DNA of 64,000 nt from Acidimicrobiales bacterium (GCA_030448105.1 JAUJNP010000009.1:84705-148704), one strand, 5' to 3'; positions 44,625 to 53,440 are shown, counted from the stretch's first letter. Notes: generated from the sequence alone by a model not told the origin. Numbers and translations: made by a program.

Positions 44625-46567
44625 GCCACCACCGGCGCGCCGCCGGGGTGGTGGCGTTCGCGGTGACCCTCCTCGCCCTGGTCGGTGCGCCGGCCGCCCT
44701 CGCCGACGAGGGCACCGGCGACACCGGGTTGCAGAGGCTCGCCATCCGCCGGGTCGACAGCACCGACGCCGCCCACGTGCGGGTGTCGTTCATGTTCAAC
44801 GGAGCCCTGAAGGACCTGACCGACCTCACACTGCGCGAGGACGGCCGGCAGGTGAAGGTGGCGCCGGCCGTGCCGCTCTCCAAGGCCGGCACCGATGTCG
44901 CCATCGTGTTCGTGGTCGACACGTCCAAGTCGATGGGCCGCAACAGCGGGCTCAGGCAGGCGCGGGCCAGCATGCGCAGGGTGATCGGGCGGAAGGGTCC
45001 GGGCGACGCCATCGGGATCGTCGGGTTCGGTGAGGAACCCACCGTCTACGCCAAGCTGACCACCGATCGGGCCGAGGCCCTGTCGGCGGTGGACGGGATC
45101 GCCTCGGAGCCCGTGGAGGCCACGGCGCTGTGGGACGGCGTGAAGCAGGGGGCGGCGCTGTTCGATGGCGGTGAGGCGCTCCAGCCGAACATGGTGGTGA
45201 TCACCGACGGGCACGACAACCGCTCCCAGGCGAAGGAGGCCAGCGCTCGCGGCGAGGTGGCCCGGGCGGGGGCCGCCATGTTCGCCATGGCCTACGGCGG
45301 GCAGGGCACCGCCGACACCGACGGGCTGGGACGCATGGTGAGGACGGCGGGCGGGCGGCTGTTCACCACCCCCGCCCCCGAACCCCTCGGCCAGGCGCTG
45401 GCCACCGTGGGCACCTCGCTCCACAACCAGTACGTGGTGGAGTACGCCTCGGCGGCCTCCTCGGGCGCCACCGACCTGGAGCTGGCCGTTCCCGGCGCCC
45501 GTGACGAAAAGACGTTCGTGCCCGGTGTGGTGGCCCAGGGCGACGCCGCCCTCGAGGTCGTCGCCGCCGGGCGCTCCACCGGGCCCGAAGTGCTCACCAC
45601 GGGGCTCGGCAAATACCTGGCCATGAGCGCCATCTTCCTCGCCGTCGGGCTGGCGGTGTACGCCGTGGCCATCCTGGTGACCAAGCAGGAGTCGGCCCTC
45701 GACCACGCCCTGCTGCCGTACACCGACGGCTACACGCCCGAGCCAGAGCCCGACGGGTCCCTCGCCCAGACCGCGCTGATGCAGCGGGCGGTCGAGATCA
45801 CCCAGGGCTTGGCCGAGCGCCGAGGCCTGCTCAGCACGGTGGAGGCCAAGCTGGAGAAGGCCAACCTGCCCCTCCGGGCGGCCGAGGCCCTCGTCGTCTA
45901 CCTGGCCGCGGTTGTGCTCGTCACCGTGTTCGGCCTGCTGGTGATGGGGCTGATGGGGATGGTGCTGGGCCTGCTCCTGGCCGGCCTCGTGCCGGTCGCG
46001 GTGCTCAACCACCTCGGTCGCCGCCGCCAGAAGCAGTTCAACGCCCAGCTCCCCGACATGCTGCAGCTCCTGGCCGGGTCCCTGCGGGCGGGCTACTCGT
46101 TCCTCCAGGGCGTGGAGGCGGTGTCCCAGGAGGTGGGCGAGCCCATGGGCAAGGAGCTGCGCCGGGTGTGCAGCGAGGCCCGGCTGGGCCGGGAGCTGGA
46201 GGACGCCCTCGACGGCGTCGGCCAACGGATGGAGAGCGCCGACTTCGAGTGGGCGGTGATGGCTGTCCGCATCCAACGCGAGGTGGGCGGCAACCTGGCC
46301 GAGCTGCTGCAGACGGTGGGCGAGACCATGGTCGAGCGTGAACGGCTCCGGCGCGAGGTGGCCGCCCTCACCGCCGAGGGCAAGATCAGCGCCATCGTGC
46401 TCGGCATCCTGCCGCCGGCCATCGGCGCGGTGATGTACGTGGTGAACCCGGCGTACATGCAGGTGCTCTTCACCGACATCAAGGGCAAGGTCATCCTCGT
46501 GGCCGGGGTGGTGTCCGCGCTGGTGGGTTTCGCGTGGATGAAGAAGACCATCGCGATCGAGATCTGA
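44621..46567 (+). CDS. fusion of a von Willebrand A domain with TadB
   Basis: 648 residues. Signal peptide 1-28 (ending LADE); an extracytoplasmic beta domain; a vWA domain with MIDAS motif VVDTSKSMG near residue 98 and later VVITDGHDN, to about 300; a transmembrane helix (YLAMSAIFLAVGLAVYAVAIL); a cytoplasmic linker; two helices (about 425-465); then the type II secretion F domain (LPDMLQLLAGSLRAGYSFLQGVEAVSQE, from 476) and the closing helices of TadB. The inner-membrane platform protein thus carries a metal-dependent adhesion domain outside the cell. Co-translated with cpaF and followed by tadC. Confidence 0.9.
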   Translation: MSHHRRAAGVVAFAVTLLALVGAPAALADEGTGDTGLQRLAIRRVDSTDAAHVRVSFMFNGALKDLTDLTLREDGRQVKVAPAVPLSKAGTDVAIVFVVDTSKSMGRNSGLRQARASMRRVIGRKGPGDAIGIVGFGEEPTVYAKLTTDRAEALSAVDGIASEPVEATALWDGVKQGAALFDGGEALQPNMVVITDGHDNRSQAKEASARGEVARAGAAMFAMAYGGQGTADTDGLGRMVRTAGGRLFTTPAPEPLGQALATVGTSLHNQYVVEYASAASSGATDLELAVPGARDEKTFVPGVVAQGDAALEVVAAGRSTGPEVLTTGLGKYLAMSAIFLAVGLAVYAVAILVTKQESALDHALLPYTDGYTPEPEPDGSLAQTALMQRAVEITQGLAERRGLLSTVEAKLEKANLPLRAAEALVVYLAAVVLVTVFGLLVMGLMGMVLGLLLAGLVPVAVLNHLGRRRQKQFNAQLPDMLQLLAGSLRAGYSFLQGVEAVSQEVGEPMGKELRRVCSEARLGRELEDALDGVGQRMESADFEWAVMAVRIQREVGGNLAELLQTVGETMVERERLRREVAALTAEGKISAIVLGILPPAIGAVMYVVNPAYMQVLFTDIKGKVILVAGVVSALVGFAWMKKTIAIEI

Positions 46568-46574
46568 GGTCACC

Positions 46575-47486
46575 GTGCTCTCCATCGGACTCGTGCTCCT
46601 GGCCCTGGGAATCGCCCTCGCCATCTGGACCGTCCTCAGCCAGGCCGACGAGAAGGCCGCCGTGCGGGCCTCGCTGCGCCAGCTCGACGGCTACCAGATC
46701 GAGAACGTCCGCGACCAGGAGCTGCTCAAGCCCATGCGGGAGCGGGCCGTGCTCCCGATCATGGGTGGGCTGGTGGGGCTGGCCCGGCGCTTCACGCCGG
46801 TCGGCTACATCGACCAGGTGCGCAAGCGGTTCGTCGCCTCCGGCCGCCTTGACCCCGCCGCCGTCGACCGGTTCCTCGCCATCCGGGTCGTCACCGTCGC
46901 CCTGATCCCGGTGAACTTCCTGTTCGTCTACTTCGTGCTACAGCCGCCCGGGCTCCTCAAGCACGCCGCCTTCCTGCTCCTCTCCCTCGCCCTGTTCCTC
47001 GGCCCGGACGCCGTGCTGAAGCGGCGGGTGGAGGAGCGCAAGCACGCCATCCGGGTCAGCCTCCCCGACGTGCTCGACCTCCTCGTGATCAGCGTCGAAG
47101 CGGGGCTGGGCTTCGAGCAGGCCCTCGACCGCACCGTGGCATCGGTGCCGGGCCCCCTCACCCAGGAGTTCGGCCACATGCTGGGCGAGGTGCGGGCCGG
47201 CGCCTCGCGGGGCGACGCCATGCGCAACATGGAAGGACGCTGCGACGTGGCCGAGCTGCGGTCGTTCGTGCTGGCCATCCTGCAGGCCGACACGTTCGGG
47301 GTGTCGATCGGCCGGGTGCTGCGGGGGCAGGCCGACGAGATGCGGATCAAGCGCCGCCAGCTCGCCCAGGAGCAGGCCCAGAAGGCGCCGGTGAAGATGC
47401 TGATCCCGATGGTGTTCTGCGTCTTCCCGGCCTTGCTCGTGATCGTCCTCGGACCGGCGATCATCAACATCATGAAGAACTTCTGA
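46575..47486 (+). CDS. tadC: Tad pilus inner-membrane protein TadC
   Basis: 303 residues. Type II secretion F domain: SLPDVLDLLVISVEAGLGFEQALDR, MLGEVRAGASRGDAMRNM, VLAILQADTFGVSIGRVLRGQA, then KAPVKMLIPMVFCVFPALLVIVLGP. Hydrophobic segments at the N-terminus and around 105-135. It pairs with the TadB half of the preceding protein to form the platform. The GTG starts seven bases after the preceding stop. Confidence 0.92.
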   Translation: MLSIGLVLLALGIALAIWTVLSQADEKAAVRASLRQLDGYQIENVRDQELLKPMRERAVLPIMGGLVGLARRFTPVGYIDQVRKRFVASGRLDPAAVDRFLAIRVVTVALIPVNFLFVYFVLQPPGLLKHAAFLLLSLALFLGPDAVLKRRVEERKHAIRVSLPDVLDLLVISVEAGLGFEQALDRTVASVPGPLTQEFGHMLGEVRAGASRGDAMRNMEGRCDVAELRSFVLAILQADTFGVSIGRVLRGQADEMRIKRRQLAQEQAQKAPVKMLIPMVFCVFPALLVIVLGPAIINIMKNF

Positions 47487-47491
47487 GCATC

Positions 47492-48970
47492 ATGGTCAGC
47501 GTGCCCGTGCGCCTCGAGCGGTCCGACGCGCCCCGCACCGGCCGCCGGCGCCGACCCGGCGCCCCCTCCCCGGTGGTGGGGGCGCCGACCGGAACCCGCC
47601 GGTGGTGGCCGACGACGTCGACCGTGGCCGGGGCCGGGTTCGCCCTCTGGGGCCTCACCGTCGGGCTCCAGCCGTTGCACGACAACAGCTTCCTCACCCA
47701 CCTGGCGACCGGTCGCCTCATCTGGGACGGGGGCGGCATCCCCCGAGCGGACCCGTACTCCTTCACCGCCCGGGGCGCGCCGTGGGTGGTGCAGAGCTGG
47801 CTGGCCTCGGCCATGTACGGCGGGGTCGAGCGCGTGGGCGGCCTCGGTGGGGTCCGCCTGGTCAACGGGCTGTTGGTAGCGCTCCTGGCCGCCCTCGTCT
47901 GGCGGCTGGCCCGCCCTGCGGTGGAGCTGCCCGGCCGCCTGGTCGTCACGGGCCTGGCCGTCGCTGTGGGGACCGGGCTGTGGGTGGAGCGCCCGCTCCT
48001 GTTCGGCCTGCTCGGCATGGCCCTGCTCCTCCTGGTGGCCGAGGGGGGGCTCCACCCGGCGTGGCTCGTGCCCGGCATGTGGGTGTGGGTGAACACCCAT
48101 GGCTCCTTCCCGCTGGCGGTGGTGGCCCTGGGCGCGCTGGCCGCCGGCCGGCGCCTGGACGGAGAGCGCCCGGACCGTGAGCTGCGGGCCCTGGGCTGGA
48201 CGATGGTGGGCATCGCCGCCGCCGCCCTCAATCCCCTCGGGCCCCGGCTGTTGGCCTTCCCCCTCGAGCTGTTGCGGCGCACCGACTCGTTCCGCACCAT
48301 CGTCGAGTGGCGGCCCCCGACCTTCGACGACCCGTGGCAGCTGCTGTTCCTGGCCCAGTTGCTGGTCGCCGTGGTGGTGCTGGTGCGCCGTCCCCGTTGG
48401 CGCCGCGCACTGCCGCTGGCGGTCTTCGCCGCGCTGGCGCTGCTGGGCGCCCGCAACGTGGTCACCGCCAGCCTCGTGCTGGTCCCGACCATGGCCGAGG
48501 GGCTGCGCGGCCTCGGGACGGTCACCGGCGAGCGTCGCAGCCGGGCCACTCTCGCCGCCACCGCCACTGCGGCGCTGGTGGCGGTGGCACTGGTGGCCAC
48601 GTCGCTGGCCGGACCCGACACCGTGCTGACCGCGTACCCCGTCCGGGCCGTGGCGTGGCTCGATGCCAAGGGCCTGCTCGACGATCACGTCATCGCACCG
48701 GACTACGTCGGCAACTACCTGGAGGCCCGCGACGGTGCCCGCGCCGAGGTGTTCGTCGACGACCGGGTCGACATGTACCCCGAGCAGGTCGTCGCCGACG
48801 CCGCCGCGCTGCTGGAGGGCCGACCGGGGTGGCGCGCTCGGCTCGAGCGCTATGACGCGGGGGTGGTGCTGTGGCCCCGCGACGAACCCCTCACCACCAT
48901 CCTCTCCGCCTCGTCGCAATGGCGTCGGGTCTGGGGCGACGACCAGTGGGTGGTGTTCGTCCCGACCTAG
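47492..48970 (+). CDS. polytopic membrane protein, GT-C-like
   Basis: 492 residues, about ten hydrophobic segments. The lumenal motif HDNSFLTHLATGRLIWDGGGIPRADPYSFTARGAPWVVQSWL (DxxxxxxxGRxIWxxGxxPxxDPYSFT) resembles bacterial GT-C-like or DUF-type membrane glycosyltransferases (recalled). A soluble C-terminal domain of about 100 residues follows. The ATG lies five bases after tadC, so it is probably in the same transcript; a role in modifying the pilus or envelope is speculation. Confidence 0.7.
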   Translation: MVSVPVRLERSDAPRTGRRRRPGAPSPVVGAPTGTRRWWPTTSTVAGAGFALWGLTVGLQPLHDNSFLTHLATGRLIWDGGGIPRADPYSFTARGAPWVVQSWLASAMYGGVERVGGLGGVRLVNGLLVALLAALVWRLARPAVELPGRLVVTGLAVAVGTGLWVERPLLFGLLGMALLLLVAEGGLHPAWLVPGMWVWVNTHGSFPLAVVALGALAAGRRLDGERPDRELRALGWTMVGIAAAALNPLGPRLLAFPLELLRRTDSFRTIVEWRPPTFDDPWQLLFLAQLLVAVVVLVRRPRWRRALPLAVFAALALLGARNVVTASLVLVPTMAEGLRGLGTVTGERRSRATLAATATAALVAVALVATSLAGPDTVLTAYPVRAVAWLDAKGLLDDHVIAPDYVGNYLEARDGARAEVFVDDRVDMYPEQVVADAAALLEGRPGWRARLERYDAGVVLWPRDEPLTTILSASSQWRRVWGDDQWVVFVPT

Positions 48971-48987
48971 GAGCGACCTCAGGACGG

Positions 48988-49003
48988 GCGCACCCCCGTG
49001 CGC
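48988..49003. terminator. hairpin between convergent genes
   Basis: GCGCAC-CCCC-GTGCGC, 6-bp stem, located between the end of the membrane-protein gene (48970) and the response-regulator stop (49005). Confidence 0.4.
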
Positions 49004-49004
49004 T

Positions 49005-49649
49005 CTAGTCGAGCCGGACGATCCCCATCCGGACCGCCTGCAGCACGGCCTGGGTCCGGTCGCGCGCGTCGAGCTTGGCGTAGATCGACGCCAGGTGGTT
49101 CTTCACCGTCTTCTGGCTGATGTAGAGCTGGGCGGCCACCTCGGGGGTGGAGCATCCGTCGGCGATGAGCTGCAGCACCTCCTCCTCGCGCTTGGTGACC
49201 ACCCGGTCGGCGTCCTCGGTGGCCGGTGGATGCAGCCGGCGCACCTCGTGCAGCATCGACGCCGCCAGGCCCTGGGACAGGGCGGCGTCCTCGTCGCCGG
49301 CCTGGCGGACGGTCTCGGCGATCTCATCGGTCGAGCAGTCCTTGACCAGGTACCCGCCGGCACCGGCCCGGATGGCGTCCGCGATCACCTCTCGGTCGGC
49401 GTGCATGGTCAACATCACCACCCGCACGTGGGGCCACCGGGACCGGATCTGGCGGGTGGCCTCGACGCCGTCGATCTCGGGCATGGTCACGTCCATCAGG
49501 ACCACGTCGGGCCCCAGCTGACCGGCGAGCACCACTGCCTCCTCGCCGTTGCCGGCCTCGCCCACCACGTCGAAGCCCTCGTCCTCCATCGATCGCCGGA
49601 GCCCCTCGCGCAGCATGCGATGGTCATCGGCCAGCAACAGTCGGATCAC
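49005..49649 (-). CDS. NarL/LuxR-type response regulator
   Basis: 214 residues. Receiver with acidic pair DD at 8-9, phospho-acceptor Asp53 (VVLMDVTMPEIDG), Thr in VVMLTMHAD, Lys in GYLVKD. C-terminal LuxR helix-turn-helix LTKREEEVLQLIADG-like (VTKREEEVL, then STPEVAAQLYISQKTVKNHLASIYAKL). The GTG overlaps the kinase stop by four bases, so kinase and regulator form one operon. Adjacent to the Tad cluster on the opposite strand; control of pilus genes is a reasonable guess. Confidence 0.93.
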   Translation of the reverse strand: MIRLLLADDHRMLREGLRRSMEDEGFDVVGEAGNGEEAVVLAGQLGPDVVLMDVTMPEIDGVEATRQIRSRWPHVRVVMLTMHADREVIADAIRAGAGGYLVKDCSTDEIAETVRQAGDEDAALSQGLAASMLHEVRRLHPPATEDADRVVTKREEEVLQLIADGCSTPEVAAQLYISQKTVKNHLASIYAKLDARDRTQAVLQAVRMGIVRLD

Positions 49650-51418
49650 GAGCCCTCCGGGCCGAGGAGCAGGCAGCGCACCGTGGTGCCCGCCCCCTCC
49701 TCGGAGGTGACGTCGATGGTGGCGCCGATCGAGGCCGCCCGCTCGCGCATGCCCAGGATCCCGTAGGAGTCGAGGCGGCCGCCCTGGCCGGGGCCGAAGC
49801 CCTTGCCGTCGTCGCGGACCGCCAGGACGGCGGACCGGCCGTCGCACCACCAGCGCACCCACACCCGGGTGGCGTCGGCGTGGCGCTCCACGTTGGTGAC
49901 CGCCTCCTGGGCGATCCGCCAGAGCTCGCGCTCCTGCAGCAGGGGGAGCCGCCCGGTGGCGTGGGCGTCGAAGGAGACCTCGAGGCCCCGGCGCTCGGCC
50001 ACGCGGTCGAGGAACGAACGCAGGGTGCTCGGCACGTCCCGGGTGTCGGAGACGTCGGTGCGAAGGTCGTAGAGGGTGTCGCGCACCTCCCCGATCACTC
50101 CTCGCACGTCAGCTCGCAACCGCTCGATCGACTCGGTGACCCTGTCGCCCTTGGCGTCGGCCTTCACCATCCGGTCGAGCTCGAAGGCCAGGTAGGCGAG
50201 CGACTGGCCGATGCGGTCGTGCAGGTCCCGGGCGATGCGGGTGCGCTCCTCGTCGGCGCCCACGGTGCGCAGGCGGGCGAACCAGCGGGCGTTGTCGATG
50301 GCGAGGGCGGCCGGCTCGACGAAGCCGGCCAGCAGCTCCTCCTCGCGGTCGGTGAAGTGACCGGCGCTGGCGTGCTCGATGGCGATGAGACCCACGATGG
50401 ACTGGCGGGTGGGCAGCACGCCGTAGAGGCCCGAGCGGCTGGTGGGCACGAGCCCCGGCCCGTCGCCCCGGGCCAGGTCGGGCTCGGTGACCAGTGTCCG
50501 GTCCCGTACGGCTGCCCGCATCGGGGGGGTGAGGTCGTGGTCTTCGAGGCGCACGGGGAACCGGTGGCCGTGGGAGCGGGCGACCTGCCACCCGCCACTG
50601 GTCTCGTCGAACAGCAGCAGGGCGGCGGCGTCGAAGCGGAACAGGTCCCGCATACGGCCCATGGTGGAGTCGAGCACCTCGTCGAGGTCGAGCGACGCGG
50701 GCAGGGTCTGGGCCACCCGGTGCAGCGAGAAGAGCAGCGCGTTGGCGTCGGCCAGCCGGCCCAGGCGGTCGAGGGCGAGCGAGTGCTGGCGGTCGACCTC
50801 GCCGGTGACCCGGCGGGCGTAGCCGGCGATGAGCGCCACGAGGAGCAGCTCGCTGGTCCACTGCAGGGTGGCGCGGAGCTCGTCGGTGCCGTAGCCCGGG
50901 CGGGTGGCGTCGGGTAGGGCCACCGCCAGCGCCGACGCCGCCCCGATGCGCACCGCGAAGCCGAAGCCCCGGGCGAAGCCGGCCACCATCACCGCGGTCA
51001 GCAGCGAGAAGACGAACGGCGAGCTCCAGTAGCCGGTGGCCACCACCGCCACCACGTGGATGGCGACCTCGCCGAGGATGCGCAGCAGGCTGGCGGTGTC
51101 ATCGAAGTAGCGGACGGGCCGGACGATCCGGAAGGCGTTGTAGCCGACGATCAGGCAGCACCACGCCACGACCCACGTGTCGCCGCTGCGGAAGCTCCCG
51201 GCGGAGAGGGCCAGGGCCACCGCCGTGGTGCCGCCCCGGACGCCGAGGATCGCCGGGCGAAAGGCGGCAACGTGGTCGCGGGGATGATGCGGGGCCCCCG
51301 ACGCCCGGCCCAGCAGGTCAGCCGGCTCCGCCGTGTCGCCGAAGACCTCGCCGGCGGCGCCGGCCGGACCGGAGGGGGTGTCGCCGGCGTCGGCGGCGGA
51401 AGACGCGGGGAGCGCCAT
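49646..51418 (-). CDS. sensor histidine kinase with membrane and GAF domains
   Basis: 590 residues. An N-terminal region with five or six hydrophobic segments (about 65-190); a GAF domain (about 230-380); HisKA_3 dimerisation helix with phospho-His near 399 in RIARDLHDRIGQSLA; HATPase domain with N-box EAVTNVERHADA, G1 VRDDGKGFGPGQGG and G2 YGILGMRERA. NarL-partner type kinase. ATG 51418 follows a TAGCCT -10 by six bases, and that TAG is the stop of the upstream CpaE-like gene. Confidence 0.93.
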   Translation of the reverse strand: MALPASSAADAGDTPSGPAGAAGEVFGDTAEPADLLGRASGAPHHPRDHVAAFRPAILGVRGGTTAVALALSAGSFRSGDTWVVAWCCLIVGYNAFRIVRPVRYFDDTASLLRILGEVAIHVVAVVATGYWSSPFVFSLLTAVMVAGFARGFGFAVRIGAASALAVALPDATRPGYGTDELRATLQWTSELLLVALIAGYARRVTGEVDRQHSLALDRLGRLADANALLFSLHRVAQTLPASLDLDEVLDSTMGRMRDLFRFDAAALLLFDETSGGWQVARSHGHRFPVRLEDHDLTPPMRAAVRDRTLVTEPDLARGDGPGLVPTSRSGLYGVLPTRQSIVGLIAIEHASAGHFTDREEELLAGFVEPAALAIDNARWFARLRTVGADEERTRIARDLHDRIGQSLAYLAFELDRMVKADAKGDRVTESIERLRADVRGVIGEVRDTLYDLRTDVSDTRDVPSTLRSFLDRVAERRGLEVSFDAHATGRLPLLQERELWRIAQEAVTNVERHADATRVWVRWWCDGRSAVLAVRDDGKGFGPGQGGRLDSYGILGMRERAASIGATIDVTSEEGAGTTVRCLLLGPEGS

Positions 51419-51424
51419 CGCAGG

Positions 51425-51430
51425 AGGCTA
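51425..51430 (-). promoter_or_regulatory. -10 element for kinase-regulator operon, leaderless
   Basis: TAGCCT on the minus strand, six bases before the ATG at 51418. Its TAG is the stop codon of the CpaE-like gene. Confidence 0.5.
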
Positions 51431-52639
51431 CTGCCGGCGGCGCCGCAGCCGGGGTGTGCGCCGGGGTGCCGGGACCTCGGGCGGCGCCGCCGGGACCAGC
51501 GGCGCGAACGCTTCGCCGAGGGCTCGGCTGACCGGCGCGCGGGGCGCGGCGACCAGCACTGGCTCGCGGCGAGCCTCTGCCTTTGCCACTTCCGCGCTCT
51601 CGGGAACGCTCACGGCGCCGTCCACCGGCTCGCCGTCACCCTCCCCGGTCCGGTTCAGGATGAGCCGGATGCGCTCGGCGGGCACCCGCTGGCGGCGGAG
51701 CCGGTCAAGCAACGATCGCAGGTCCCGCAAGCCGGCCGGATCGGGGAGCGCCACCACGACGAGGCGCTGGCTGCGGTCCACCGCCGCCAGCGTGGTCCCG
51801 GCCAGCGCCGGGGTGGTGTCGACCACCACGACGTCCCACGTCGCGGCAGCCGCTTCGAGGAGCCTGTCCACGGCGGCGCCATCGACCGCTTCCACGGCGG
51901 AGGGGTCCCTCGGCGCAGCCAGCAGCCAGAGGCCGGGTCGTGCCTCGACGGCGTGATCGAGGAGCTGGAGGCGGCCGCCGGGCGCGTCGAGGGCGGCCGA
52001 CACCGAGGAGACGGGGCCGACACCCAGCCGGGCGGCGGTGTCGCCGAAGACGAGGTCGAGGTCCAACAGCCCCACCCGGTGGCCGAGCTGGGCCAGGTAG
52101 GTGGCGAGGTTGACCGCCACTGTGGTTCGCCCGGCCGCGCCGGTGGCCGACACGACGGTGAGGACCGGCGTGGGCGGTGGCGAGGCGTTGGCGTCGTCGC
52201 GCGGCTGGACCGTCTGCATCACCGGGTGGTCGACGCCGGTCTCCGGCTCCTCGTTGGCCGGCTCGCGGGCGAGGCTGAGCGCTCGGACCAGGGCGTCGGC
52301 GAGGGTGCTGTCCTCCACCGGGACCACCAACAGGTCCACCGCGCCCACCCGCACGAGGTCGCGGATGGCGACGTCCGGTCGCGACTCGAAGGCCAGCACG
52401 ATGCTCGCCTCGGGCAGCTCCTCGGCGATCACCTGCAGGCGGGCGACGCCTTCGCCGCCGGCCATGATCGGGCCGGCCACCACCAGATGGAACGTGCGGC
52501 CCTCGCGGAACACCTCGGGCAGGGTGGACCGGTCGCGACAAGCCACCACCTCGGGAGCCGCCCCGGCGGCGCTCAGGACCTGGCGGACCTGGTCGGCCAG
52601 GTTGCCGTCGTCCAGCACCAGGATCCTCGGGCTACGCAC
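51428..52639 (-). CDS. CpaE-like protein with degenerate P-loop
   Basis: 403 residues from GTG 52639, which has GGAGGGGG seven bases upstream; an ATG at 52669 is the alternative. The N-terminal pseudo-receiver (SPRILVLDDGNLADQVRQVL) is followed by a ParA/MinD-like domain: VVSATGAAGRTTVAVNLATYL aligns with the Walker A of CpaE, but both lysines (KGGxGK) are absent (TGAAGR). Other motifs persist: VGLLDLDLVFGDTAARLG and VVVVDTTPALAG. ATP hydrolysis is therefore doubtful. It lies upstream of the kinase-regulator pair and divergent from coaE. Confidence 0.82.
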   Translation of the reverse strand: MRSPRILVLDDGNLADQVRQVLSAAGAAPEVVACRDRSTLPEVFREGRTFHLVVAGPIMAGGEGVARLQVIAEELPEASIVLAFESRPDVAIRDLVRVGAVDLLVVPVEDSTLADALVRALSLAREPANEEPETGVDHPVMQTVQPRDDANASPPPTPVLTVVSATGAAGRTTVAVNLATYLAQLGHRVGLLDLDLVFGDTAARLGVGPVSSVSAALDAPGGRLQLLDHAVEARPGLWLLAAPRDPSAVEAVDGAAVDRLLEAAAATWDVVVVDTTPALAGTTLAAVDRSQRLVVVALPDPAGLRDLRSLLDRLRRQRVPAERIRLILNRTGEGDGEPVDGAVSVPESAEVAKAEARREPVLVAAPRAPVSRALGEAFAPLVPAAPPEVPAPRRTPRLRRRRQ

Positions 52640-52691
52640 CAGCGGTCCCCCTCCAGCGGTTCTGTCCATCTTCGCCTACGGGAGCGGCTGC

Positions 52692-52697
52692 TACCGT
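52692..52697 (+). promoter_or_regulatory. -10 element for coaE
   Basis: TACCGT, ten bases before the GTG at 52708. Confidence 0.45.
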
Positions 52698-52707
52698 CGC
52701 CGCCGGC

Positions 52708-53313
52708 GTGATCCTCGTGGGCCTAACCGGCGGCATCGGCTCGGGGAAGTCGGCTGTGTCCGCCCGGCTGGCGGCGCACGGCGCGGTCGTCGTCGATGCC
52801 GACGCCATCACCCGGGAGCTCCAGCGGCCCGGCCAGCCGGTGCTGGAGGCCATGGTCGAGCGGTTCGGGCCCGGCATCCTCACCGCCGACGGCTCCCTGG
52901 ACCGGGCCGCCGTCGCCGGCCTCGTCTTCTCCGATCCGGCCGCCCTCGCCGACCTCCAGGGGATCGTCCACCCGGCGGTCGGCGCCGAGATCGCCCGGCG
53001 CCTGGAGGCGGAGGCGCCGACCGACCACGTGGTGGTCCTCGACGTGCCCCTCCTGGTGGAGTCCGGCCAGGACGGCTACCGGGGGATGCCCCTGCGCACC
53101 CTCGTCGTGGTCGACGTCGACCCCGAGGTGGCGGTGCGTCGCCTGGTCGAGCACCGGGGGATGGCCGAGACCGATGCCCGGGCCCGCATGGCCCATCAGG
53201 CGTCGCGCGAGGAGCGCCTGGCCCGCGCCGACGTGGTGGTCGACAACTCCGGCACCCTCGCCGACCTCGACACCCAGGTGGAAGCGCTCTGGCAGACCCT
53301 CACGACGAGCTAG
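52708..53313 (+). CDS. coaE: dephospho-CoA kinase
   Basis: 201 residues, P-loop kinase. Last step of coenzyme A synthesis. Walker [19 protein letters not shown] at the N-terminus, [36 protein letters not shown] and [12 protein letters not shown], with a lid region around [21 protein letters not shown]. It has only the kinase domain, not the long C-terminal UPF0157 extension of mycobacterial CoaE. Confidence 0.96.
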   Translation: MILVGLTGGIGSGKSAVSARLAAHGAVVVDADAITRELQRPGQPVLEAMVERFGPGILTADGSLDRAAVAGLVFSDPAALADLQGIVHPAVGAEIARRLEAEAPTDHVVVLDVPLLVESGQDGYRGMPLRTLVVVDVDPEVAVRRLVEHRGMAETDARARMAHQASREERLARADVVVDNSGTLADLDTQVEALWQTLTTS

Positions 53314-53331
53314 AAACCAGCACAGCTGCGT

Positions 53332-53440
53332 AGTCCGCCAGGCGGAGCAGCGGGTGACGTGGATGCCGGATAGAAACCAGCGGACGGCTGAAACCAGCAC
53401 AGTCCGCCAGGCGGAGCAGCGGGTGACGTGGATGCCGGAT
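53332..53440 (+). repeat. two identical 40-bp palindrome-containing repeats upstream of uvrB
   Basis: 53332-53371 and 53401-53440 are identical over 40 bases, period 69. Each has the hairpin TCCGCC-A-GGCGGA. Three GAAACCAGC boxes (near 53313, 53373 and 53390) intersperse. A diverged third copy lies inside trpB at 23348. Confidence 0.85.

Noticed and set aside
43898..46624. Long minus-strand open frame opposite cpaF and the vWA-TadB gene
   Set aside because: Shadow frame of the same kind; the plus-strand genes have full catalytic motifs and tight overlaps.
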